DNA from: Thecamonas trahens ATCC 50062
Lineage: Eukaryota; Apusozoa; Apusomonadida; Apusomonadidae
Length of the DNA stretch: 64,000 nt
NCBI RefSeq assembly: GCF_000142905.1
Contig: NW_013657657.1
Location: 40,058-104,057, forward strand
Direction of reading: 5' to 3'
In this document: positions 9,801-21,800 of the stretch, piece after piece
Position numbering within the stretch: position 1 is the stretch's first letter
Layout of the letters: the number at the start of each line of letters is the position of its first letter
Program-made: the position numbers and the translations under genes
The notes under the pieces: model-generated
The model's database searches: none
Seen by the model: only the letters and a program-made list of their open reading frames with translations
Told to the model about the DNA's origin: nothing

Positions 9801-12800
9801 TGACGCTGGCGCTACCGATCCCGACGACGATGACGATATTTTCGTCACCACTCATCTCTCCGACGCCGACGCCGAGAGCGACGTCGATGACGACCAGTTT
9901 TTTGCCCTCCTTGAGTCTTCGAACCCGCGCCTCGCCGAGTCGCTCACATCAATGATCTCCACCGTGACTGCCGAGGGCGGGCTCGACGGTAGCAACGACT
10001 CGGATGACGACAATGTAGCCGGCGGCAATTTTGGTGACCATGTGCGTCACGAGCAGCTGCCGCCGCCACCGAGCCTCACCGTCACTCCAGGCAAGCTCAC
10101 GCCCGAACTGCGCGAAGCCCTCGTCGACGTACGCAAGCTCGTCGAGGCTCTGGTGCCGGACGCAGCCTCGCGTGCTCGCATCCTCCGGCTTCGTCGCAAG
10201 GTCCGATCCGTAGCGTCGCCGGCGCCATCGGCGGTTCTTGCGCCACTCGGCTCGGTCTTCTCCTCGCTCAACGAGCACCTTGTCGAGCTCGAGCGTGTCC
10301 TCGCCTCGCCGCACGTCTCCATCTTTGCCATCGAGGTTGCCAAGTGGCAAGACAAGCTCAAGCAGGCGACAAAGGCCCTCGCGTCGATGCTGGCTGTCCA
10401 GGACATGTACCTCGCCAACTCATTTTGCTTCCTCCGCCTCGCCTCGGTCGCCACCCTCGAGTCGACCCTTTTACGTGCAGACTCGATCCAAAGCGCGCTC
10501 ATGGGCTTCCTCTCTACCATTGCCACCGAGCTCAACACTCCGCTCGACGAGCTCCGCGCCAGCTCGCCGCACCTCAAGCGCGCGCTCGCTCTCCTCAAGC
10601 GGCCAAAGCCCTCGCTCGACTCGCTCGCCCGTTCCAACCCGGGTGGTTTTGACATCGAGATTGCTCGCTTCACAGGCATCGACAGCGAGTGGTCTTCGCT
10701 GATGTCGCTGGTCTCAAGCAAGACGACCAACGCGCTCGACCTCACTACCCGTCCCGGCGTCCACGCCCACCTCGAGAACATGACAACCCAGCTCGAGCTC
10801 TGCCGCCACTCGCTCAACCTCTTTGCCGCCGCCAAGCAGTCAATCTTCCCGCGGCTCTATCTTCTTGCGCCGGGTGAACTCCTTCAGCTTCTTGCTGCGT
10901 CGACCGTGCCGTACCTGCAGACTCGGCTTGTAGTCCCGCGGCTCTTCCCCGGTGTCCGCTACCTCGACTTTAACTTTCCGCTCGAACAGACCGCACCCAT
11001 CACTGCCCGCTCGCCGTCGTCATTCTCACTCGCCTCCAAGTATCGCAACATCATCGGCGTCTACGCCTGGTCGCAGCAGCGGGTCCCGTTTGGCACGGCT
11101 GTTCCCTCGGACGGCAACGTTGAAGACTGGCTCGCGGCCGTCGAGCACGCGCTCACCGCCACCGTCGCTGGCGGCATCTCGACAGCGCTCTCGTCGCTCC
11201 TGGCTTCGCCACTTGGTGCATCCTTTGGTGACGCGCTCGCTGCCGCCGGTCTCGCTCGCCCGCCCTCAGCACCGGCACCACCCCCGCGTTCTGGTCCGTC
11301 TTCAGGCGCTGCTACCGCCGCTGCCTCGTATGCCTGGCTCAATCCGTGGGTCCAGAACCACACCACCCAGGCCGCCATCCTCGCGCTCTCCATTCTCTTC
11401 ACCGCCCTCGTCGAGCAGTTCCTAGTGAGCTCGTCGCCGAACGCCCGGGCGCGGCCGCGGCTCCAGGCTCTCGGCCGCGAGCTCACTGCTGCGTCGGCTG
11501 CGCTCACCTCGATGCCACACCGAGTCTCGCGCCTTGATGCGCTCAAGATCTCGATGTTTCTTACCCGCGTTGTCGGCTTCCGTGACCTTCTCGAGCATCT
11601 CATCCTCAAGCACGTCGAGGCACCCAGTGACTTTCACTGGGCCTCGCAGCTGCGGTACTACGTTGAGGAAGGCACGCTCGTCGCCCGGATGTTCAACTCC
11701 GGGTTTACGTTTAAGAACGAGTTTGTCGATCTCGAGCGGCCCTTTATCTACACTCCGCAGACGCTCAAAGTCTTCCACGGCCTGGTCATGTCCATCGAGT
11801 CACGTCATCCGGCTGCCATCGTCGGCCCACACGATACCGGAAAGACCCAGACCATCACTGCCTTTGCCAACGCACTCGGCATGCCGATCTTCAAGGCCGT
11901 CGCCCTCCGCTCCACCTCGTACCTGCATCTTACCTCGCTGTTCAAGGCAACTGCTGCCTCTGGAGCCTGGCTTCTCATCGACTCGCTTGAAGTGGTGCCA
12001 GCCTCGATCCTCTCGCTTGTCTCTACCCTCCTCATGTCCATGTACGCTGCGCTCCGAGCCAACGTCAGCGTCCTCGACTTTGATCCGGTCGTCGACCCCG
12101 ACGCCCATACCGGGCCAAAGCGGGGGCCGGTCGGTGGCAAGAATGCGGGCTCGGGCGCCAAGCCACCGGTCCATCCCGCGCTCTCGCGCCTTGGTCTGGA
12201 GTGGTCTGTGGCGCCTGAGCGCCGCTCGCTGCAAGTTCCGCTCCTCCCCTCGGCCAATGTCTTCATCACCTCACGCCCGATGCAGTCGGCTTCGGAGGCC
12301 TCCGAATCGTCGGCCACGCTCTCAGGCTCGTCTATCGCGTCGACGCTCGGCGGCTCCACCTCCAACGGCGCCCGCGCCCGCGCCTCAACTGCAGGCTACG
12401 GCAACTTTGCGTCGGAGCTCGATGAGCTCGAAGCGCATGCCGCTGGCGAGACAAGTACTCGTGGTGGCGACGGCGATGGTGATGGCGGGAATGGACGCGA
12501 AAGCCGCGGTTCGCGCCAGCTCGACGCCTTTATCGGCACGTCAGCTCTTCTTCGCCCGGGCATCGGCCGGCAGGGCTCGGACGAGTCGAATCCAGCAGCG
12601 GCGACACTGTTGTCGCTGCCGGGTCTCCCACTCACCCTCTCGGCACAGTTCCGACCCATCGGCCTTGTCCAGCCCGATCACGAGATCATTTGCCGAGTCA
12701 TTCTCGCCTCCAAAGGCTTTGTCAAGGCCGAAACTCTCGCCAAAAAGACGCTGGCCCTCTTCCGGCTTGCTCGCGAGCACATCTCACCCCAGGCGCACTA

Positions 12801-15800
12801 CTGGTGGGGCCTCCGGCCGATGCTCTCGGTCGTCGAGCTTGCTGGCAGACTTCGGCACGCCGAGCCGGACCTCTCCGAGCTGCCTATTCTCATGCGAGCG
12901 CTTCGCGATTACAACACGCCCAAGGTGCTCTCTGGCGACACGGCACTCTTCCAGTCGGTTATCGAGGACCTGTTTCCATTCCTCGACCAGGAGCGCCAGC
13001 ACGACATGCTCTTTGAGCGTGTCGCATCCGAGGTGCTCAACGAGTGCGGCCTGCAGCCGACCGAGGCCTTTCTCAACAAGCTCTATCAGCTGTATCAGAG
13101 CCTCTCGCTCTCGCGGATGGTACTTGTTCTCGGGCCGACCGGCGTCGGCAAGACCACGCTGTGGAAGGTGCTCGCCCGAATTGTCCCTCGCCTTGCCGCC
13201 GAGCTGGGTGGCGACATGGCTGCCAAGGCCTCTGCTTACGCGGCAGCCTCGGGCGTCTCGCTCAACGATACATCCCTAGCCTCGCTCCACGTCACTTTTG
13301 GCCTGCCCGGCGAAGATGGGACAACAGCTTCGGACGACGGCTCTGACATGGGCTCGTCCGTCGCCACCGCTTGCGACCGTGAGCATGAGCCAGCAGGAGA
13401 CCCCTTCGCCAGCTTCCTCGACTCGTCGATGGTGCCGGGCGGGACCGGCATGAGCGCCTCGTTCTCTGGTACCGGAGGCGGCAAGGCTCATGTCCCCACC
13501 TCCGGCTCCAACGCCGAGCTCCGTGACAACATTCTTGGTATCGACTACGCGCACCAGACCTTAGACAATGGCGACGAGGCCGGCCTCCCGGGCCTCGCGT
13601 GGATCCACAACATCGCGCTCTTCACCAAAGTCCGGACCACGCTCATCTGTCCAAATGCGCTCCCGCTCAAGTATCTCATGGGCCACGAGGTCATTGATAC
13701 CGCATCCAAGCAGCGGCCGCTGCCTGCCGGGTGGACAGACGACGCCCACAACCCACCGCCCAACGTGGCCATCAATGCGTCACGGTACTCGGACGGTGTG
13801 CTCCCGCTGGCCGTCCGCCGCGCACTAACCCGCTGCTCGTCGCATGTGTACGAGTCCCTCGCTCGCGCCCGTGCCAACGCCGCACGCGGTGCCGGCGCTG
13901 TCGACTCGGCGTCAGCCCCCGACCCGACCGGCCGGCCGTCCACCGCCGGCACTCGTCCGAGCTCAGCCGCGTCGGCTGCGTCGGCGGCCTCGGTCACGCT
14001 GTCCGACATTGTCGCCGACGTTCTTGGCGGTGTTGCCGTCTCCAACGGGCGTGGCTTCCGGCTGGTACCGATGGACGTGGCCGGCGAGTGGATTGTGCTC
14101 GACGGCGACATTGCGCCCGAGTGGGCCGACGTCCTCAGCTCGGCCTTTGACGAGGCCCGCGCCGTTCCGCTGTCGTCGAACGAGCGGCTGGTGGTCGACC
14201 CGGAGCATGTGCACTTTGTCATCGAGTCGAACCATCTCGTGCACGCCTCGCCGTCGACCATTGCGCGTGGTGCAACGGTGTATGTCAACGGGACCGACGT
14301 CGACTGGAAGGCGTATGTGCGGGCCTGGCTCCGCCGCCGTCGGTCGCGCGAGGAAGAGGCCATTCTCTCGTCACTCTTCCAGTTCTACATCGACGACGTC
14401 CTCACCTTTGTCTGTTCGCCACGGTTCGTCCCGCAAATGACACCCATGGCCGCGGTCGAGCGCTTCTGCCGCATGCTCGAGGCACTTCTCGTCCCGCAGC
14501 ACTGCCCGCTGGGCTCGCCCAAAACCGACTATGAGGCCTACTTTCAGTTTGCCTGCATCTGGGGCCTCGGCGCGTCGCTTGTCAACACCCGGACCTCCGA
14601 CTATCAGCACGAGTTCTCCGAGTGGTGGAAAACCGTCTTTCGCGAGGTTCGCTTCGAGGACGGCGGCTCGGTCTTTGACTATTACGTCCACGAGTCAAAG
14701 AAGCTCATGGTGCCGTGGGAGGAGGCGACGCCGTCGTGTGTTCTCGAGCTCATCGACTCACAGGATCTGTTTGTACCCACCAGCGAGGCCATCAAGGCCG
14801 CGTACATGCTCAAGCTCACCATGGACGCCGGCATCCCCACGTTGGTGGTCGGTGAGCCCGGTGTCGGCAAGTCGACTGTCATCCGCTCGTACATCCGTTC
14901 CATTGAGGACTCGCGGGTTAGCTCCAAGTTTGCAACATGGAGCGCAGCAACGTCCGTCGAGGATGTGGAGGCCTTTGTCACGTCGGCGCTGCAGTTTTCG
15001 TCCGGCAGAGTCCTGGGCCCGCCGGCGACCAAGTCGATGATTCTTTACATTGACGACATGAACATGCCGAGTTCGAGCCATGTCTATGAGCTTCTCCGCC
15101 AGATTCTCGACCACAAGACCATGTATGCCTCCTCCGAACTGGCTGCTCGGAGTCCAGTGGCGTCGGCGCAGCTCCATCCGTGGCACGTCCGCGGCGTCCA
15201 GGTTGTTGCCGCCATGGACCACCTCATGTCGCCCATGTCTGCGCTCTCAGCCCGCCTCCTCCGGCATTTTTCGCTCGTCACCTTTCCCTACCCGGAGGAG
15301 GCCTCGCTCCGCGAGCTGGCGTCCATCTTTCTGGGCAAGGCCTCGCCGGTAACCTTTGCGTCGGGCCTCGACGGCATGCGCCTTGGCCTTGTCAACGCCA
15401 CGGTCGAGGCTCACGAGACGCTCCGTCGCCGGTTTGTGGCGCGCGGCACACGCGCACACTACCTGTTCAAGGTCAACGACATTGGCGATGTCTTTCGTGG
15501 CATGGGCCTCGTTCTCGCCGACGACATTCTTGCCGACCCGACTTCGCTCGTTCGCCTCTGGGCCTACGAGCTCGCGCGAGTCTATGGCGATCGCCTCATC
15601 TCGGCCGCCGACCGCAATCTCTTTGAGCACCTCCGTCGCAACCTTGTTTCCAAGTACTTTGAGGTGGTGACCCCGGCGGCGGTCTTTGCCCACGAACCTG
15701 TTTACGCCCACGCGTCGCTCTCGGCTGCTGTCGATCTCGACATGGCCCAAGGCCAGGGCGATGACAGCGCCAGCCTGCCCGGCTCTGCGCTCGAAGGCCA

Positions 15801-18800
15801 AGGTCTCGGCGACCGCACCCCTGGCCAGTCCACGAGCTTTGGCCTTTCGATGTCACTGGGAAACCCCGGCCTTCTCATCCCGCACCAAGGTGTAGGTGGT
15901 GGTGCAGGTGGTGGCGGCTTTGCGCTTGCTCACCCAGGACGTGTCAACTCGATGATGCTCGCCACCTTTGCTACCACCCCGCAAGCGATGACTGCCCGTG
16001 GCGGGCTCTCGTTTCTGCCGCCTTCCGGCGAGAGCAGCGGCGACATGGCGTCCAACGTGCTCACCGCCATTCTTGCACGGTCGTTCTCGCCGGTTCTGCC
16101 GGGCATGTGGATGCTCGTCGGCGGCGGCGCGACCGGAGTAAGCGGCAGCCTAGCTGGTAGCGGCGGTGAGGCCGCACTGGGGGTACAGCAGGCGACGCCG
16201 ATGGATTTGCTGGTGACAGGCCTCGCATGGCCGAGGCCGAGCTCAGCCGGAGCGCAGGCGCCGGTTCCAGTTCGCCGTCCAAGGCACCGACCGCGTCGCG
16301 CGTTAGCAGCCTGGTGGGGCATGATGACGGCGACGCGAGCTCGGTGGGCCAGAGCCCATCGCTCCTTGCCGGAATTGAGTCTGCCGGCCTCCTTATGTCG
16401 CCGTGGACGGCGTCGGGAGCCTCGCGCAGCTCGGAAGGTCAAGTGGGGAGCAGCTCGCAGTTTGTCGCCATGCATTCGGGCGGCTACTTTCGAGAACTGC
16501 TGCTCGGCTCAATGCTCTCGGATCGTGGTCTGGCGATCAAGCTGCAGGAGCTCTCGTATGCTGGCTCATTGGTTTTTGAATCGTTTGTCATTGCACCGCT
16601 CCGCGGCTCGTTTGCGGCCCACAGTACGTCGAGCACGCGTGGTGTCGACGCCCGTCACCCGCCGCAACGACCAAGCCCGCGGCCGGTGCGCCAGTTTGAG
16701 CATGCAAGTGGGGAAAGGACTCGCCTGCAGCGGGACACACTCGGGCGCGGCCTGCAAATGGGTCGCGTCCCGCCGCCGGACCCCGTCTCCACCCTCCACG
16801 AGCCGCTGGCGTCTCTCTTTCGCCTGTTGTACCTCGATGTTGAGGCCGCCGTCGGTGGCTCGACGCCAAGGCGGGAAGGGGGACGGGCAACACCAGAATG
16901 GGCCTGCCCTCCAGCCGCTATGGTGGAACCAAGGCCGATCACGCGATAGATGAGCTGTTGGCGCGAGCTGGAGCTATGCTTCGCAAGTCGCAGTCATTCT
17001 GTGGCCTACTGGCCGATTCATGGCGGCAGCTCCAGGTGCCAACCCAAGCGCCGGAGCCGGCCATCACCGCGTTGCGGACGCCACTGCGGCTGCTCGGCGT
17101 GGCGCGTCCGCGATCGGTCTTCCACAACATGCCCCACATCGAGGCTGCGATTGCGTCCGGCATGCTGTATCCCAAGCTTGCGGAGCACCTCTCGCACTTG
17201 CTTCGGATTGTGGAGCTCAACCTGAGCCATGCCATTGTGGTGGGCGAGCAAGCCGGGTTTGTCACCTCGATGGCTGCGGTGGTTGCCGGGACGCGGCTTG
17301 TCCGCTTTCCACAGACCGTCGACTACGAGGCCTTTGTCACTGTCTTTTCCGAGGCGCTGCTTGAGGCTGGCGTCCACGGCGTGCCGCAAGTGGTGCAAAT
17401 CGACATCGAGCATGTGCTTACCGGTGCGGCGTGGGAGCGGCGGAGGCGGCCGTTTGGCGAGTCAGGCTCGTCATCGACGCCCTCGGGCGAAGCAGCCACC
17501 ACGCCGGATGGTAGAAGCGCGTCGGCGGGCGAAGGATTTGCCGGTGACGGCAACAGTGACAGCGGCGGTGCACTTCCGATGGACGTCGACGTGCTAGCGC
17601 GGCTCAACGAATTTGTCTCGACCGGCAACGTGGCATCGCTGTTCTCGGGCGACGATCGCGGGCACATCACCCGGGCGCTGCGGTCGCAGGCAAAGTCGCG
17701 GGGCATGGTCGACTCTGTGGAGGTCTGCTGGGAGTTTTTCCTCGCCAACATTGCAGAGAATCTCACTCTTGTGCTGTGCGTCACCGACTCGTCCGGCAAG
17801 TCGCTCGGCTCGCTGATGCGCCAGTTCCCGACACTGGTGCACTCGATGTCGCTCATGTGGATGTCGCCGCTGCGGCGGGCGGACTTGACGGCCATTGCGC
17901 TCGAGTCGCTGGCTGACTTTGACATGGGCAGCCACATGTCTGCTGCTGACCGCGAGAACGTGGCGCATCACCTGGCGATGGTCTTTGAATCCGTCCGCGC
18001 CAAGCAAGCCGAGCTCGGAGCGTACGAAGAACTCATGCAGAGCCGGCGGTCCGACGGCGGTGGGGTGCGGTCGAGTGGACGGCGCGCGCGGTCGACAGCA
18101 GCACGCGGCGGGCTCGCGGGCTCAAGCTCGGGCGCCGGGCCGGCCGGCGGCTCGGGGGGCGGAGGGTCAGGACCTGGCCTCGGTCTCTCGTACCCGGTGG
18201 CGCCGATGCGATCGTTCTTTGTCCTCCTCTCCAACTTTAAGGCCATTTTCACGGAGCAACGACTGCAGCTCTGGTATGCAGCTGACAAGCAGGCTGTGGC
18301 GCAGAGCAAGGTGGAAGAGCTCGACGCGTTTGTAGCGTGGCTCGACGCCTCGCTCAAGCGCGAAGAGTCAGTCTTTGCCATCAAAACGGCGGCGACTGAC
18401 AAGCTGCTCTCGCAGGTTGGGCGTGACCGCGGCCTCAAAGAGCAGCAAGTGGCCAAGGCTGCCAGCGAGCAGGAGCTTGTGGCCGAGCTCAAGTTCCGCC
18501 TCTCGGAGCTAAGCTCCGAGCTCAACGAGGCGCGTGCCTTTGCGCGGCCGCGCTACGAGGCGGCGCTGACGGCACTGGAGAGTCTCAACAAGGTCAACGT
18601 CACCGAGCTGCGAACAATGGTGAATCCGCCGCGGGAGGTCCGCGCCGTTGTTGCCGCCGCCGTCGTTCTCGCCTCCAACTCGGGGGCGGAGACCGATGTG
18701 CGGTGGTCACTGTGCAAGCGGATGATGGCGCAGGTCGACGCGTTTGTGGCACGACTGACCAGGCTTGATCCGCATGTCATCTCGGGTGAGTGCGCTGCCG

Positions 18801-21800
18801 AGGTGATGCGGTACACCGACATGCCTTTCTTCTCAAAGGAGGGTCTCCGGCTGGCCGGAACGGCAGTGGCGGCGCTCGCCGACTGGGTTGTCTCCATCAT
18901 GTCGTACCACCACGCGTATCAGGAGGTACTTCCGGTGGAGAACGAGCTTAACAAGGTCCGCGCGAGCCTCGAGATGGCGCAGACACGGGTGCTCTCGCTT
19001 CGGGAGCGGGTCGATGAGCTCGGAGGGCGCATCCAGGTGCTTACGGCCTCGTTTGAGGTCGCATCGTCGGAGAAGATCACCCAATCGCAAAAGGTAGTCG
19101 AGATCCGCGACCAGCTCGAGAAGGCCCGCCGTGTACATAGTGTCCTCGCGCCGCTCTCGTCCGAGTGGAGGCTTGGCGTACTGGACATCGGCTCGCGCAT
19201 CTACGCGCTCGTTGCCGACGCGCTTCTCGCGGCGTCATTTGTCACGTTTGCTGGCCAGTTTGACGAGACCACACGTGCCGAGCTGATGGACTCGGTGTGG
19301 AAGCACGACTTGCAGCAGCGGGCGTTCCCGGTCTCTGAGCACGTACCTGGCGTGGCGCTGCTGACGAGCATGGAGGATGTGCTCCGGTGGCAAACGCTCG
19401 AGCTCGACGACAACATGATGCTGACCCAAAACGTGACCATTTTGCTCAACGCAGTTCGAACTGTGGTCCTCATCGATCCAGCACACTCGCTAGTCGCCTT
19501 TCTCAAGCGGCTGTACGACGACCTCGGCATGCGGCGCAAGGCTGCAGCGGCAACGCTTCAATCGTGGGTCATGAACGTGGTTGCCGGCCAAGCCGCCGCC
19601 GGGCGAAAGAGGAGCTCGACAACCAACGCCGGAGCCAAGGCCGAGATGACCAATGCGCGTGGCTCGCAACGGACACGCAATCGCATGGCGCGTCTGAGAC
19701 GGATGAACTCGACGACACCAGGGGCATCGATCTCAAACTCGGTGTCCCCATCGGTCTCGCGGTCGCGATCTCGGTCGCGGTCACGGTCGCGCTCGCGGTC
19801 GCGGTCGCGGTCGCACACACGGGCACAGCACCGGGTGAGGCAACGCGCGGCAAAGCAGTCGCACACGAGCGAGTCGAGCTCGACAAGCTCGAGCTCGATC
19901 AGCAGCGATGGCAGCGATGGCAGCGATGGTTCCGAGAGCGAGACGGACGGGTCGTCGGACTCGTCTCATGGTCACTTTTTGCGATCGATCCACAATTCGG
20001 CGGCATCGCTGCTGGCCTCGGTCTCGTCGGGCGTGTTGGCTGACGCTGCCGATGCTTCGCAGACTATTGTGGAGGCTGTTGAGGCGGCACTGCTCGCGCT
20101 TGCGACGCCGAGTCGGGAGTTGAGCTCGGTGTTGAAGGAGCTCGCCAATGAGGGGCCGGCGGCTGTAGCTCAGTTTGTCGATGCGCTGCTGCCACCTGCA
20201 CAGAGTGTGACGATTCTCAACTGGGAGACCAAGTCGCGCGGCCTCCTCCGAACCCAACTGGAGAACGCGGTGACGCATGGCTCGCTTGCTCTGTTCCTTG
20301 TCTCGGATGCGTCGCTAGTGCCAGCCGAGCTGGAGGCGCTGGTGGCGCGCCGAACGGTGACTGAAGGCGGGACCAAGTACGTGTCACTGGGCGAGGGGAC
20401 CAAGGTTGAGTTTAACGACGCGTTCCGGCTGGTGGTGGTGGTGACCGAGTGGTGCTTGCCGCTGGAGCCTGCGTGGCTCCGGCCGCACGTCAACGTAATC
20501 AACGGCGTTCCGCTTGAGGTTGCCCTCGAGTCGCGACTTTTTATGTCGTCGTGTACCGCGCTGATGCCTGGGGTGCTTGCTGACGAGCGGATGCTCGCGG
20601 GTGCGTGGCTGGATCTTTCTGCGGCCAGCGAGCGGCTGGCGAACGCGCTGCTCCACCATGTGGCGTACACGCCGCTGGTCTCAGCCGACTTTCACGCTGA
20701 GCACTTGTTCAACTTGCCTCCTGGAGCCGGGCCGCCGCGGCCAGCGCGCGGGGATCGTACAGTCCGGCCTGTGCGCGGAAGCAATGACGATGGTGGAGGC
20801 GAAGATAGGAGCGGGAGAGGACTGGCAGCCGGACCGGCGGAGCGGCGGCGGCGGATGCTGCGGCGTGGCGAGTCGATTGCGCGGCTGGGCGCGGGGCGGG
20901 CGTCCAGCTCGGAGCTTTCGCGGCGGGGCACGGCGTCGATGACATCGCTCGGTGAGAGCGGCGAGTTCCCGCTCCGGTACAACTCGATCTTTTCGACAAC
21001 TGACTATGTGCGTGCGGCCGAGGCTGCCGACATGGCGGCTGGGCCGTTTGAGTCGCTTGTGGAAGGATTTTCCAAGCTCTCGCACCTGGTCAAGCTCAAG
21101 CTGACGGTGGAGGAGACAGTGGAGGAGGTGGAGAACGCCAACTCGATGCGGCAGATGGAGCTCGAGGCGCTGCGGCCGCTTGCGGCGCGCGGGCGGCTGG
21201 TGCACTCTGTCTTTACCCGGTTTGCGCGCCTCGACGAGCTGCAGGACTACGATGTCCGGCTCTACCTTCGGGTGTACTCGTCGATTGTGGACGAGTTTGC
21301 GCGCGAGTCGGGGCTGCTTAGCTCGGACCGAGTCGGTGAGCTTGTGGGCCAAGTCACGCTCTCGCTGTTCCGGATGTATCTTCGCGGCCTCTCGCGCGAG
21401 ACCAAGGACGTGGCCGGTCCTGTCCTCTGTTTCTCGATCATGCTTGCCGAAGGCAGCCTCACCGACACGCAGATGGCGTTGCTTGTGGCACCTGAAGGCG
21501 GCGAGGACGGATCGGTGCGCAGCGGAAGCGGCAGGAGCGGGGGCGTGGAGAACAACCCGCTCTCGCCGTACTTTTCGCTCGAGCAGTGGCGTGCGCTTCA
21601 CGCGCTCTCGAACACACACGAGGGCGACCTGTCGCAGCTCTCGCTGGTGGTGCTCGGCGCGCCGGAGGTGTGGTCGCGATGGGCGGTGCAAGACGCGCCC
21701 GAGGCGGTGCCGCTGCCGGGCGAGTTTGGGCGGGTGTCGGACTTTGACAAGCTGCTTGTGATCCGTGCGCTGCGGCCGGACCGGCTGCAGCGGGCAATGG

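Noticed and set aside
16138-16235. GTAAGC at 16138 as a donor for an intron at the first dynein frame change
   Set aside because: No AG with the right phase lies behind a pyrimidine tract. A single missing G in the G5 run explains the frame more simply and matches the other six breaks.
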